A stretch of DNA of 39,384 nt from Rhodospirillaceae bacterium (GCA_018701215.1 JABIWH010000055.1:1-39384); one strand, 5' to 3'. Numbered from the stretch's first letter, positions 8,597 to 16,069 are shown. Numbers and translations are program-made. Notes: a model not told the origin generated them from the sequence alone.

Positions 8597-9472
8597 TCAG
8601 AATACAGAGCTCCACATCCGGTTATACCAGGGTTCCTCAGTCTCGCCGGTCCGCTGGTCCTCGCCGGTCAGCAAAGCATAGCTGTCCAGATACCATTCGC
8701 TGCCCGGATAGTTATAGCCCAGGATAGCGGCGGTATTCTTGGCCTCGTCCACGATACCCAGGGACAAATAGGCCTCCGTCAGTCGATGCAGAGCCTCGGG
8801 GACGTGCGAGGTGGTCTGGTATTTCTCGACGACAAAGCGAAAACGGTTGATCGCGGCGCCTTGGTGGCCCCGCGTCAAGTAATAGCGGCCAATCTCCATT
8901 TCCTTGCCAGCCAAATGGTCACGGGCCAGATCCATCTTCAGACCGGCATCGCGGGCATATTCGCTGTTGGGATAGCGATCAATGACTTCGCGCAAGGCGT
9001 CGAGGGCCAGCTCGGTAATTTTTTGCTCCCGGCCGATATCGGCAATTTGTTCGTAGTACGAGATGGCAATCAGATAATAGGCATAAGGGGCGTCGCGGTT
9101 ACCCGGATGCAGCTGCAAAAAGCGCTGGGCGGTAAAAATCGCCTCGTCATAGTTATTGATCTCGTATTGTGAATAAGCCGCCATCAACTGCGATTTCCGG
9201 GCCCAAACCGAATAGGGATGCTGACGTTCCACTTCGTCAAAATCGATTGCCGCTAGTTCCGCGTTGCCGGAAAGCAACTTGTCCATGGCCTGGTTGTAGA
9301 TCTCTTCCACCGGCCGTTCCACATAGGCGGCTTCATCGCTGCCGCAGGCGGTCAGCAAAAATACCAGCGCCAGGCCAGCCATGGCGGCAAGACAAAATCG
9401 TCCCGGATTCCCGGACCGCCAGCAGTGCTTCATTGCAATTGGCATATGTGAAACTGTTTCCGAATTTTCCAT
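8597..9472 (-). CDS. bamD: Outer membrane assembly lipoprotein BamD
   Basis: A 291-residue lipoprotein of the BAM beta-barrel assembly complex. An N-terminal hydrophobic signal segment ends in the lipobox LLTAC (Cys43 counted from the first ATG). It is followed by a TPR-like solenoid with the family patterns PVEEIYNQAMDKL, FDEVERQHPYSVWA and AISYYEQI. The C-terminus ends in the short PWYNRMWSSVF tail. Three ATGs (9472, 9445 and 9433) could serve as start; the first has a weak GAGTGA upstream, and either of the others would still leave a functional signal peptide. recN follows with a 35-base gap. A nested palindrome lies about 30 bases upstream of the gene. Confidence 0.93.
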   Translation of the reverse strand: MENSETVSHMPIAMKHCWRSGNPGRFCLAAMAGLALVFLLTACGSDEAAYVERPVEEIYNQAMDKLLSGNAELAAIDFDEVERQHPYSVWARKSQLMAAYSQYEINNYDEAIFTAQRFLQLHPGNRDAPYAYYLIAISYYEQIADIGREQKITELALDALREVIDRYPNSEYARDAGLKMDLARDHLAGKEMEIGRYYLTRGHQGAAINRFRFVVEKYQTTSHVPEALHRLTEAYLSLGIVDEAKNTAAILGYNYPGSEWYLDSYALLTGEDQRTGETEEPWYNRMWSSVF

Positions 9473-9500
9473 TCACTCAATCTTGATCACTTATACCACG

Positions 9501-9534
9501 TTGCGAAACCGAGGCGGACCGCCAATTTTCGCAA
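9501..9534. repeat. Nested palindrome upstream of bamD
   Basis: TTGCGAAA (9501-9508) is matched by TTTCGCAA (9527-9534), and between them GGCGG-A-CCGCC (9513-9523) forms an inner palindrome. The structure is followed on the plus strand by a run of about ten A residues. In the bamD direction the T-run precedes the hairpin, so this is not an intrinsic terminator. It lies 29 bases upstream of the bamD ATG and would sit in its leader RNA or act as a protein site. Confidence 0.6.
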
Positions 9535-9698
9535 AGATCAAAAAAAAAATCTACTAGAAGGTGTCAACCTCGATAAATTGCCCTATCTTTTCCATACGCC
9601 ATAAGGCATCATTGCTATGCAACCGCCAATCTTGAAAACAGCCTTACGTTGTGTTACTTAATTACCAAAGTATTACGTAGCCGAAGATAAATAAATCG

Positions 9699-9725
9699 AC
9701 AACACATACAGCATGAATGTGTTGT
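9699..9725. promoter_or_regulatory. Candidate operator palindrome upstream of XRE regulator
   Basis: ACAACACAT (9699-9707) and ATGTGTTGT (9717-9725) form a perfect 9-bp inverted repeat with a 9-base spacer. It is placed 50 bases upstream of the TATAAT box and about 105 bases before the XRE start. The dyad geometry fits binding of a dimeric HTH protein, possibly the adjacent regulator itself; this is inference. Confidence 0.45.
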
Positions 9726-9774
9726 TATTATTTGTTAGTGTGGCAAAAAGCTAATAATTACAAGGTTGGTAGAA

Positions 9775-9780
9775 TATAAT
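9775..9780 (+). promoter_or_regulatory. Putative -10 element (TATAAT) for XRE gene
   Basis: A perfect TATAAT lies 52 bases upstream of the ATG at 9832. No good -35 hexamer stands at 16-18 bases; the region there is TA-rich only. This suggests an activator-dependent or weak promoter. Confidence 0.4.
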
Positions 9781-9831
9781 TCTCGCGGCTGGGGACTGCC
9801 ATGAACCTCACCGCCAAACGTTGAGGTAACT

Positions 9832-10215
9832 ATGGGTATACTAGCAAAACGTGTCGATGCCCATGTTGGTGGCCGCATCCGTGATCGGCGCACTGGCCTG
9901 GGTTTAACTCAAGAGCATTTGGCGAATGCCTTGAATATTTCCTATCAGCAGGTGCAGAAATACGAGACGGGGGCCAACCGGGTCAGCGCCGGGCGGCTCT
10001 ATGAAGTATCGAAAATTCTGCAATCCGAAGTCAGCTTTTTCTTTGAAGGGCTGGACGAGACGGCCGAGACCGAACCATTGGGACATGGCGGCAAGAATCG
10101 CTCCACCATCGAACTGGTGCGTAATTTCGGCGCGATCGACAATCCATCGATCCGCTCCGCCGTTTCCGGCCTGGTGAAAAGCATCGCCAAGCCGGATAAG
10201 GACGCCTTGTATTGA
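9832..10215 (+). CDS. XRE-family HTH transcriptional regulator
   Basis: A 127-residue DNA-binding protein with a Cro/CI-type helix-turn-helix at about residues 14-70: IRDRRTGLGLTQEHLANAL, then NISYQQVQKYETGANRVSAGRLYEVSKIL. The pattern of VHVGGRIRDRR before the helix and QKYETGANRVSAGRLYE in the recognition region is typical of a small regulator family common in Alphaproteobacteria. The C-terminal roughly 50 residues are less conserved and may mediate oligomerisation. The ATG at 9832 is preceded by GAGGTAACT. A strong terminator follows 39 bases after the stop, so it is a single-gene unit. Its targets are unknown; the palindrome at 9699-9725 suggests possible self-regulation. Confidence 0.9.
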   Translation: MGILAKRVDAHVGGRIRDRRTGLGLTQEHLANALNISYQQVQKYETGANRVSAGRLYEVSKILQSEVSFFFEGLDETAETEPLGHGGKNRSTIELVRNFGAIDNPSIRSAVSGLVKSIAKPDKDALY

Positions 10216-10254
10216 GCCGCAGGGCACAATTCGGCTAACCGGCCAAGAAAACAG

Positions 10255-10288
10255 GGGCCCGGTGATTAGTATCATCGGGCCCTTTTCT
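10255..10288 (+). terminator. Rho-independent terminator after XRE gene
   Basis: GGGCCCGGTGAT (10255-10266) pairs with ATCATCGGGCCC (10271-10282) around a TAGT loop. This gives a 12-bp GC-rich stem with one G-T wobble, followed directly by TTTTCT. Confidence 0.85.
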
Positions 10289-10417
10289 ATTTGCCTCGCA
10301 TGCGGCCCATGCGCCCCAATTGCACCCCCATGCATCCAATGCACCGTGGCTCTGTCGGGACAAACATGATCCAATGGCGGGAATGGCAATCGTGACAAGA
10401 ATGAGTAGGAGGCGGAA

Positions 10418-11455
10418 ATGAAACTATCCTTAATGCTGGGCTATTCGGGGGCCCAGCTGGATATTCCGGTGGCGCGCGTACAGCGGGCCGAGGAATTGGG
10501 CTTTCATTCCGTCTGGACGGCGGAAGCCTATGGCTCCGATGCCATAACACCCTTGGCCTATCTGGCCGCCGTGACCAAGAAAATCAAGCTGGGCACCGCG
10601 ATCATGCAGCTATCGGCGCGGACACCGGCCAATTGCGCCATGACGGCGGCGACCCTGGACGCCCTGGCGGGGGGCGACCGCTTCCTCGCCGGGATCGGGG
10701 TATCGGGTCCGCAGATCGTGGAAGGCTGGTACGGCCAGCCCTGGGGGCGGCCGTATTATCGAATCAAGGATTATGTTGCCATCATGCGGGCGATCTGGGC
10801 CCGTGAAGCCCCGGTCGCATACGAAGGCAAGGAGATTTCCCTGCCCTTCACAGGCGAAGGCGCGGTCGGCCTGGGCAAGCCGTTAAAATCAATTTTGCAC
10901 GGTAACCCGAACATCCCCATTTTCCTGGGCACCGGCAACGAGGCCACCGTGCGCCTGACCGCCGAAATCGCCGATGGCTGGCTGCCGCACGGCTTTATTC
11001 CCGGTTCCATGCCGGAATACCTGCCCTGGCTGGAACAAGGCTTCGCCCGCGCCGGAAATGGCAAATCCTTGGATAATTTCGAGATCATGGCCCTGACCCA
11101 CGTGGAAGTGGACAAGGACGTGCAAGCAGCGCTGGACCGCCAAAAACCCGATGTGGCGCTGTATGTTGGCGGCATGGGCCACAAGGACAAGAATTTTCAC
11201 AAGGATCTGATGGTAAGGCGCGGTTTCGGCGATGCGGCCGCGCGTATCCAGGAACTGTTCCTGGCCGGCCGCAAGGCGGAAGCAACGGCGGCCGTACCCG
11301 ACGAATGGGTCGATCAGAAATCCCTGGTCGGCCCGCCCGAGCGGATCAAGCAGCGTTATCGCGCCTGGGAGGATTCCGGTGCCACCGGTTTGGTGGTCTG
11401 GGCCAGCCAGGATGAAGCGGTCGAAGTCATGGCCCAGGCAGCGCGCTTAAACTAG
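10418..11455 (+). CDS. LLM class flavin-dependent oxidoreductase (F420-type subgroup)
   Basis: A 345-residue luciferase-like (alpha/beta)8 barrel protein. The N-terminus MKLSLMLGYSGAQLDIPVARVQRAEELGFHSVWTAE matches the F420-dependent LLM subgroup (alkanal/methylene-H4MPT reductase-like), with conserved TKKIKLGTAIMQ, RTPANCAMTAATLDALAGG and RFLAGIGVSGPQIVEGWYG blocks. Cofactor use (F420 or FMN) cannot be settled from sequence alone; many alphaproteobacterial members are uncharacterised. The RBS is excellent (TAGGAGGCGGAA directly before ATG). It stands alone downstream of the XRE terminator and 52 bases before the class-I amidotransferase-like gene. Confidence 0.85.
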   Translation: MKLSLMLGYSGAQLDIPVARVQRAEELGFHSVWTAEAYGSDAITPLAYLAAVTKKIKLGTAIMQLSARTPANCAMTAATLDALAGGDRFLAGIGVSGPQIVEGWYGQPWGRPYYRIKDYVAIMRAIWAREAPVAYEGKEISLPFTGEGAVGLGKPLKSILHGNPNIPIFLGTGNEATVRLTAEIADGWLPHGFIPGSMPEYLPWLEQGFARAGNGKSLDNFEIMALTHVEVDKDVQAALDRQKPDVALYVGGMGHKDKNFHKDLMVRRGFGDAAARIQELFLAGRKAEATAAVPDEWVDQKSLVGPPERIKQRYRAWEDSGATGLVVWASQDEAVEVMAQAARLN

Positions 11456-11507
11456 AGCCGTTCCAGGGCCCCTTGCCGTCCTTGCGGTGTCGTGATAGCG
11501 AAAGAGC

Positions 11508-12347
11508 ATGCAGAAAGAACAAACCGACGCCGCCAACCGCAATACGGCTAATTCCGACGATCAACGGGCCACCGGTATCATTGTCATCGTCAGTAACTTT
11601 AGTGACGAGACCAACCATGCCAGCCACCGCGTCGGTGACCGCTATGTCATCGCCGTGCGTGAAATTTGCGGCGCCCTGCCCCTGATGCTGCCGGCACTGG
11701 GCGCGGGCGCGGATCTGGCAACGCTGTTGGACAATATCGATGGCGTAATCCTGACGGGCGGCGCCTCGAACGTGAACCCGCACTATTACGGCGGCGGCGA
11801 GGCGCGGGACCAATCCCTCCTCGATGCCCGGCGCGACGGCGTGGCCCTTGAACTGGTCCGCGCCTGCGTGGAACGCAACGTACCCCTGTTCGGCGTTTGC
11901 CGTGGCATTCAGGAAATGAACGTCGCTCTGGGTGGCAGCCTGCATCAATACATGCACGAAGTGCCGGCGCATTTCGATCACCGCCGGCCCCGGGAAAAAC
12001 CCATGGAGGTACAGCTTGCCCCCCGCCAGCGTATCACCCTGACGCCGGGCGGTACCCTGGAAGGCCTGGCCAACGGCGCCCGTCAGGTCATGGTCAATAC
12101 CCTGCATGCCCAAGGCGTCGACCGCCTGGCCGAGAGCCTGGAGGTCGAGGCGGTGGCCGACGACGGCACGATCGAGGCGGTACGCGTCGCCGCCTCGCCA
12201 ACCTTTAGCATCGGCGTGCAGTGGCACGCGGAATACCGCACCTCGGAACATTACCTCTACCGCGCCCTGTTCAAGGCCTTTGGCGAGGCTGTCGCCGAAC
12301 ACGCCGACGTCCGCGCAAAACGGACCAGCATGGGCCGGGTGGCCTGA
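11508..12347 (+). CDS. Gamma-glutamyl-gamma-aminobutyrate hydrolase family protein (peptidase C26)
   Basis: A 279-residue class-I glutamine amidotransferase-like hydrolase of the PuuD/C26 family, which cleaves gamma-glutamyl amides such as gamma-Glu-GABA. The family signatures are the oxyanion strand DGVILTGGASNVNPHYYGG, the nucleophile Cys131 in FGVCRGIQEMNVALGGSLHQ, and the catalytic His in FSIGVQWHAEY. The usual WHPE is WHAE here, so the Pro is replaced while His and Glu remain. An N-terminal extension of about 20 polar residues precedes the fold. It could belong to polyamine or other gamma-glutamyl amide degradation; no other puu genes are adjacent. The acetyltransferase gene follows with a 14-base gap. 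Confidence 0.87.
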   Translation: MQKEQTDAANRNTANSDDQRATGIIVIVSNFSDETNHASHRVGDRYVIAVREICGALPLMLPALGAGADLATLLDNIDGVILTGGASNVNPHYYGGGEARDQSLLDARRDGVALELVRACVERNVPLFGVCRGIQEMNVALGGSLHQYMHEVPAHFDHRRPREKPMEVQLAPRQRITLTPGGTLEGLANGARQVMVNTLHAQGVDRLAESLEVEAVADDGTIEAVRVAASPTFSIGVQWHAEYRTSEHYLYRALFKAFGEAVAEHADVRAKRTSMGRVA

Positions 12348-12361
12348 CGGTCAATGCAGCC

Positions 12362-12892
12362 ATGAACATGGAAATCCGCACCGTCACCGATGGCGACATG
12401 GCGGCGATCCAAACCATCTATGCCCACCACGTCCTGCACGGCCTGGCGTCCTGGGAGTTGCAGCCACCCGACATTGCCGAATTAGCCGCCCGGCGTGATG
12501 CCCTGCTTAACAGTGGCTATCCCTTCGTGGTTGCCACGGTGGACGGTGAACTGGTTGGTTATGCCTCCGCCGGGCCTTATCGGACGCGGCCGGCTTACCG
12601 CTTCACGGTCGAGAATACGATTTACCTACATCCCGAGCGCCCCGGCCAAGGTATTGCCCAGCCTTTGTTACAGCGGGTGATCGATGACTGCACGTCTCTG
12701 GGCTATCGGCAAATGATCGCGGTGGTTGGCGACAGCGGCAACCAGCCCTCCATCCGTTTCCATGAGAAAATGGGTTTCCGCCAGGTCGGGTTGATCGACG
12801 GCATCGGCTGGAAAGCCGGGCGCTGGTTAGATTCTGTTATTCTGCAGCGCGCTCTGGGCGCCGGCACCGGCGAACCGCCAGCAGGGACCTAA
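12362..12892 (+). CDS. GNAT family N-acetyltransferase (phosphinothricin acetyltransferase-like)
   Basis: A 176-residue acetyl-CoA-dependent N-acetyltransferase. The N-terminus (IRTVTDGDMAAIQTIYAHHV), the central YASAGPYRTRPAYRFTVENTIYLHPERPGQGIA and the downstream GDSGNQPSIRFHEKMGFRQVG are the hallmark blocks of the PAT/Bar subgroup, where HPERPGQGIAQPLL forms the acetyl-CoA pyrophosphate loop. Family members acetylate phosphinothricin, methionine sulfone/sulfoximine or related amines. The start could be the ATG at 12362 or that at 12368; the reading frame extends further upstream but overlaps the preceding gene without family similarity. It probably forms a two-gene unit with the C26 hydrolase. 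Confidence 0.88.
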   Translation: MNMEIRTVTDGDMAAIQTIYAHHVLHGLASWELQPPDIAELAARRDALLNSGYPFVVATVDGELVGYASAGPYRTRPAYRFTVENTIYLHPERPGQGIAQPLLQRVIDDCTSLGYRQMIAVVGDSGNQPSIRFHEKMGFRQVGLIDGIGWKAGRWLDSVILQRALGAGTGEPPAGT

Positions 12893-13156
12893 GCCCTTCG
12901 ATTGACCGGTTACTTCGCAATTGCCGTCAATTTCTATCCGAACTGGCCAACTCGCGCCTATTTTTTCAATTCAATGCTTGCAACGCCCGGCTGGCGGTGC
13001 CATGAAGGGCCACTCGTTGCACCTCGCCTCGACGTTTCTTGTTACGGTGCTTGCGCGCCTAAACAAGTTGCGTCTGTGACTCGTGCATCTTTTAGAGGTG
13101 CGGCTCGGCTAAAACCGATCGCCGCTGCTGTAAATATATGTTGAAGGGAGTAGCTG
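12893..13156 (+). promoter_or_regulatory. Cold-shock gene leader/promoter region with hairpins
   Basis: No convincing gene lies here (an 80-codon frame at 12902-13144 lacks an RBS and any recognisable features). The stretch carries several foldable elements: CTTGTT/AACAAG (13038-13043 with 13062-13067), GCATCT/AGGTGC (13085-13101), and a CGGCTCGG...CCGATCGCCG structure just before the RBS. Long structured leaders are known for cspA-type mRNAs; that this one acts in the same way is inference. Confidence 0.35.
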
Positions 13157-13366
13157 ATGGCTACCGGAACAGTGAAGTGGTTTAACCCGACAAAGGGTTT
13201 TGGTTTTATCGAGCCTGCGGATGGCGCCAAGGATGTCTTCGTGCACATCTCTGCCGTTGAGCGTGCTGGCTTGCAGAGCCTGCGTGAAGGTCAAAAGGTT
13301 GAGTTCGAGTTGGTTGCAGGCCGTGACGGCCGTGCGGCCGCTGAAAACCTGGTCGCGCTTGACTAG
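13157..13366 (+). CDS. Cold-shock protein, CspA family
   Basis: A 69-residue single cold-shock domain, the usual size. The nucleic-acid-binding motifs are RNP1 KGFGFI (residues 14-19) and RNP2 VFVHIS (about 28-33), with the typical TGTVKWFNPTKGFGFI opening and the GQKVEFELVAGRDGRAAAENL C-terminal strand. It binds single-stranded RNA/DNA and acts as an RNA chaperone. A strong GAAGGGAG RBS precedes the ATG. It is monocistronic, with a perfect hairpin about 115 bases downstream. Confidence 0.95.
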   Translation: MATGTVKWFNPTKGFGFIEPADGAKDVFVHISAVERAGLQSLREGQKVEFELVAGRDGRAAAENLVALD

Positions 13367-13482
13367 GCACGACCGTTTAAGTTCGGGCATTTAGGCTCGG
13401 GCGTAACAAGTTTAGACGCGTACCTGTAAGCGCGGCGGCGTAGAGCAGCCGCACCCCAGGTATGACCCGAGGGATCGGCGGA

Positions 13483-13506
13483 CCGGAAAGCATTGATGCT
13501 TTCCGG
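13483..13506. terminator. Perfect hairpin downstream of cold-shock gene
   Basis: CCGGAAAGCA (13483-13492) and TGCTTTCCGG (13497-13506) form a perfect 10-bp stem with a TTGA tetraloop. The following sequence (CCGTGTCTTCG) has only scattered T, so this may be a terminator lacking a T-tract, or an RNA-stabilising 3' structure. Confidence 0.5.
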
Positions 13507-13616
13507 CCGTGTCTTCGTTATTGGGCGTCCCCTATCCGGCGCCCGTTATCCTGGAACCAGGATTGTCATGGGGCGCCCGCGCGCCCGGACATGACGTCCA
13601 AACACAGGCGGCAATC

Positions 13617-13790
13617 ATGGCGCGAAAACCCAACTATAATTTCGAACGCCAGGAGCGGGACCGCCGCAAGGCTGAGAAAAAGGCTGCCAAGGCAGCCGCC
13701 AAGGCCGAAAAGGCAGACCGGGCCAAAGCCGAGCAGGATGGCGTACCCTATGAGGGGCCATCTCTCGAAGATTCAACCGAGCCGGAATAG
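13617..13790 (+). CDS. Small Lys/Ala-rich conserved alphaproteobacterial protein
   Basis: A 57-residue highly charged protein. It begins MARKPNYNFERQERDRRKAEKK, continues as an alternating Lys/Ala helix and ends with an acidic tail (GPSLEDSTEPE). Small proteins opening with this RKPNYxFERxERxRxKAxKK pattern are familiar in many alphaproteobacterial genomes, but no function is established that I know of. The start is chosen at 13617 because the frame upstream (from 13509) covers the hairpin region and is not similar to anything. No clear Shine-Dalgarno is visible. The amphipathic basic helix would fit nucleic-acid or ribosome binding, which is speculation. Confidence 0.7.
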   Translation: MARKPNYNFERQERDRRKAEKKAAKAAAKAEKADRAKAEQDGVPYEGPSLEDSTEPE

Positions 13791-13910
13791 CCTTCACCAG
13801 GCGGGAATAGCCAACCACGTCAGCGGCAACACACGTCAGCAGAAATAGCGGCCGCCAATCCGCGTCGCGGCCCCTCCAGGTACCGGCCAGCTAAAACGAC
13901 AACCGAATGT

Positions 13911-14792
13911 TCAGCCTAGGCCAAGCGTCTCCCGCGCCTCGACCGGGCTTTGCACCCTGCCGCCCAGGCTTTCGACAATGGTCACGGCGCGGTCCACCAA
14001 CTGGGCATTACTGGCAAAAACACCCCGATCCAGATACAGGTTGTCTTCCAAGCCCACGCGCACATGGCCGCCCAGCAACATGGCTTGGGCCACCATGGGC
14101 ATCTGCATCGGGCCAAGGCCGAAGCCGGCCCAGATGGCGCCGGCGGGCAGGTTATCGACCATGGCCTTCATGGTCTGGGTATTGGCTTCCGCCCCATAGG
14201 GCACGCCCAGGCAAAGCTGATACAGGGGTGGTGGGTCGAGCAGACCTTCGCTCATCATCTGTTTCACGAACCAAAGATGGCCGAAGTCGAAAATCTCCAC
14301 TTCGGGCTTAACGCCGGCATCCTGGATGCCCTTGGCCATGACGCGCAGCATATCGACCGTATTGGTCATGACGTAATTGCCTTCACCGAAATTCATCGAA
14401 CCGCAATCCAGGGTGCAAATCTCCGGCTTCAACTCGGTCACATGTTCCAGGCGGGTCTCCGCGCTGGCCATGTCAGTGGCATTGCCCAGCTGCATGGGCG
14501 CCTCGGGCGGGCCGAAATAAACATCGCCGCCCATACCCGTGGTCAGGTTCAACACCACGTCCGTATCGCTGTCCCGCATCCGTTCCACCAACTCGCGGTA
14601 CAGTGCCGGATCGCGGCTGCCCTCGCCCGTCTCGGGGTCGCGCACATGCAGATGCACCACCGCCGCCCCCGCCTTGGCCGCCTTGATCGCCGAGGCCGCG
14701 ATCTGTTCCGGGGTGACCGGCATGTCAGGGTGCTTGCCAACGGTATCGGCGGCCCCGGTCACGGCGCAGGTAATAATGACGTTTCGGTTCAT
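13911..14792 (-). CDS. 3-keto-5-aminohexanoate cleavage protein / BKACE family (DUF849)
   Basis: A 293-residue TIM-barrel enzyme of the beta-keto acid cleavage (BKACE) family, which condenses a beta-keto acid with acetyl-CoA to give acetoacetate and a new CoA ester. The Zn2+ ligands His47 and His49 are in VVHLHVRDPETG, and the C-terminal metal-ligand Glu region is in VRVGLEDNLYLDRG. The MNRNVIITCAVTGA start and TLDCGSMNFG are further family blocks. The ATG at 14792 is preceded by GGGGAAG; an upstream in-frame ATG at 14810 has no such site. The gene is 24 bases downstream of the SDR gene. The keto-acid substrate is unknown; family members act on 3-keto-5-aminohexanoate, dehydrocarnitine and others. 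Confidence 0.92.
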   Translation of the reverse strand: MNRNVIITCAVTGAADTVGKHPDMPVTPEQIAASAIKAAKAGAAVVHLHVRDPETGEGSRDPALYRELVERMRDSDTDVVLNLTTGMGGDVYFGPPEAPMQLGNATDMASAETRLEHVTELKPEICTLDCGSMNFGEGNYVMTNTVDMLRVMAKGIQDAGVKPEVEIFDFGHLWFVKQMMSEGLLDPPPLYQLCLGVPYGAEANTQTMKAMVDNLPAGAIWAGFGLGPMQMPMVAQAMLLGGHVRVGLEDNLYLDRGVFASNAQLVDRAVTIVESLGGRVQSPVEARETLGLG

Positions 14793-14816
14793 GGTCTTCC
14801 CCAATCTCAATATGGC

Positions 14817-15605
14817 TTAATATGGCCCGCCCAGGGTTTCCGTGTGTCCATCCAAGGGGATCACCTGTCCGCTGATCTTGGCCCCGGCATCCGAGGCCAG
14901 AAACAGCGCCATTGAAGCCACCTCGTCAGCCGAGACAAATGTGCGCAACGACGAGGTACGGTAATAGTCTTCGCGGATTTCCTCTGGGGTCACCCCCCTG
15001 GCATCCGCCTCCGCCGCAATTACCCGGTTCAGACGCTCGCCCTCGACCGAGCCGGGCGCGATAGCGTTGACGCGGATGCCGAAAGCGCCCGCCTCCATGG
15101 CCAGGCTTTTGGTCAGGCCGACCACGGCCCATTTCGAGGCCGCGTAAGGTGAACGCATGGGAAAACCCAGAATACCGGCATTCGAGGCCATGTTGATGAT
15201 ACAGCCCGAACCCTGGGCCTTCATCAAAGGCAGGGCCTGGCGCGCACATAAAAACCCGCCATCCACATTAACGCTCAAGCAACGGCGCCATTCCGCCACC
15301 GAGAGGTCTTCGAGAAAGCCCGCCGGCCCCGCGATACCGGCGTTGTTAATCAGTACATCCAGGCCGCCCAGGCTGCCGTGCACGGTGGCGAACAGTGCTT
15401 CCACAGCCGCCTCGTCGGCCACGTCCGTGACCACGGTGGTGATATCAGGTGTTTGTGATGCCAAGGTATCAAGCGCATCCGCATCGATATCACAGACCGC
15501 GACCGTGGCCCCTTGGCGCTGGAACGCCTGGGCCATGGCGCGGCCGATGCCGCTGCCGCCCGCGGTTACCAGAACGCGTTTGTCCAATAACCCGGCTGGT
15601 ATCAC
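14817..15605 (-). CDS. SDR family NAD(P)-dependent oxidoreductase
   Basis: A 262-residue classical short-chain dehydrogenase. The cofactor motif TAGGSGIG is at residues 14-21 (a TGxxxGxG variant), NNAG at 87-90, and the catalytic triad is Ser141, Tyr154, Lys158 (YAASK). An acidic residue after the second strand (CDIDAD) favours NAD(H) over NADP(H). The start is a GTG at 15605 that overlaps the marR stop as GTGA; the IPAGLLDKRVLVTAGG context is a normal SDR N-terminus. Placed between a MarR regulator and a BKACE, it most likely oxidises a beta-hydroxy acid to the beta-keto acid that BKACE cleaves. That role is inferred from position. Confidence 0.92.
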   Translation of the reverse strand: MIPAGLLDKRVLVTAGGSGIGRAMAQAFQRQGATVAVCDIDADALDTLASQTPDITTVVTDVADEAAVEALFATVHGSLGGLDVLINNAGIAGPAGFLEDLSVAEWRRCLSVNVDGGFLCARQALPLMKAQGSGCIINMASNAGILGFPMRSPYAASKWAVVGLTKSLAMEAGAFGIRVNAIAPGSVEGERLNRVIAAEADARGVTPEEIREDYYRTSSLRTFVSADEVASMALFLASDAGAKISGQVIPLDGHTETLGGPY

Positions 15606-16069
15606 GACGGCCCGCCAATCCGCGACAGCAGTTCGATTAGTTGTGTCTGTTCCGCCGCGTTCAAATTCTTGGCGACCCGTGCCTCGTGCGCCACCACCAA
15701 GTCGCGGGCCTGATGCAACAAGGCCCGCCCCTGGTCCGATAGGTGCAGGGCATAGGATCGACGGTCGCTGGGCGCCGGCAGCCGATCGACCAGGCCGCGT
15801 CCTTCCAGTCGGTCGATCACTGCGACCACGGTCGAGCGGTCAATCCCCACGGCCTTGCCCAGGCGTGTCTGGTTCAGGCCCGAATTCGCCTCGATCAAGA
15901 CCAGAACGCCAAACTGCCCCGGCGTGATATCGCAACCCTTCAAGCTTTCGGTAAAGTTCTGAAATGCCGCTGCCTGGGCCTTACGCAGGTTATATCCGAT
16001 CAGACCCGGCAGCAGATCATAATCAAAATTCTCATCGCCCTGTTCAGGGCTATTTTTGGCGATACTCAT
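15602..16069 (-). CDS. MarR family transcriptional regulator
   Basis: A 155-residue winged-helix regulator. The dimerisation helix is N-terminal (LPGLIGYNLRKAQAAAFQNF), the recognition helix is in LNQTRLGKAVGIDRSTVVAVIDRLEGRGLVDR, and the wing DRRSYALHLSDQG follows; all are diagnostic of MarR. Members usually repress their own operon and respond to phenolic acids or CoA thioesters. It is the first gene of a marR-SDR-BKACE operon (GTGA overlap with the SDR) and is divergent from the ferredoxin/gentisate operon, with 95 bases between the two starts, so it could control either or both. Confidence 0.92.
   Translation of the reverse strand: MSIAKNSPEQGDENFDYDLLPGLIGYNLRKAQAAAFQNFTESLKGCDITPGQFGVLVLIEANSGLNQTRLGKAVGIDRSTVVAVIDRLEGRGLVDRLPAPSDRRSYALHLSDQGRALLHQARDLVVAHEARVAKNLNAAEQTQLIELLSRIGGPS

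Larger units (their letters stand above)
9535..9831. other. AT-rich regulatory interval between bamD and the XRE gene
   Basis: No gene is seen here. The stretch is clearly more AT-rich than its surroundings. It contains an A-run (about 9541-9550), a TTGACA hexamer on the minus strand (plus-strand 9561-9566) that could be a -35 element for bamD although no good -10 follows, a 9-bp palindrome (9699-9725) and a TATAAT (9775-9780). The two genes diverge from it, so it must hold both promoters. Confidence 0.6.

Noticed and set aside
12902..13144. 80-codon frame upstream of the cold-shock gene
   Set aside because: No RBS, no similarity, and it covers the hairpins and promoter region of the cold-shock gene.
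13950..14915. 321-codon open frame antisense to the BKACE gene
   Set aside because: It is a by-product of GC-rich codon usage on the opposite strand; its His/Gly/Ala-rich translation shows no domain and the BKACE frame is clearly the real one.
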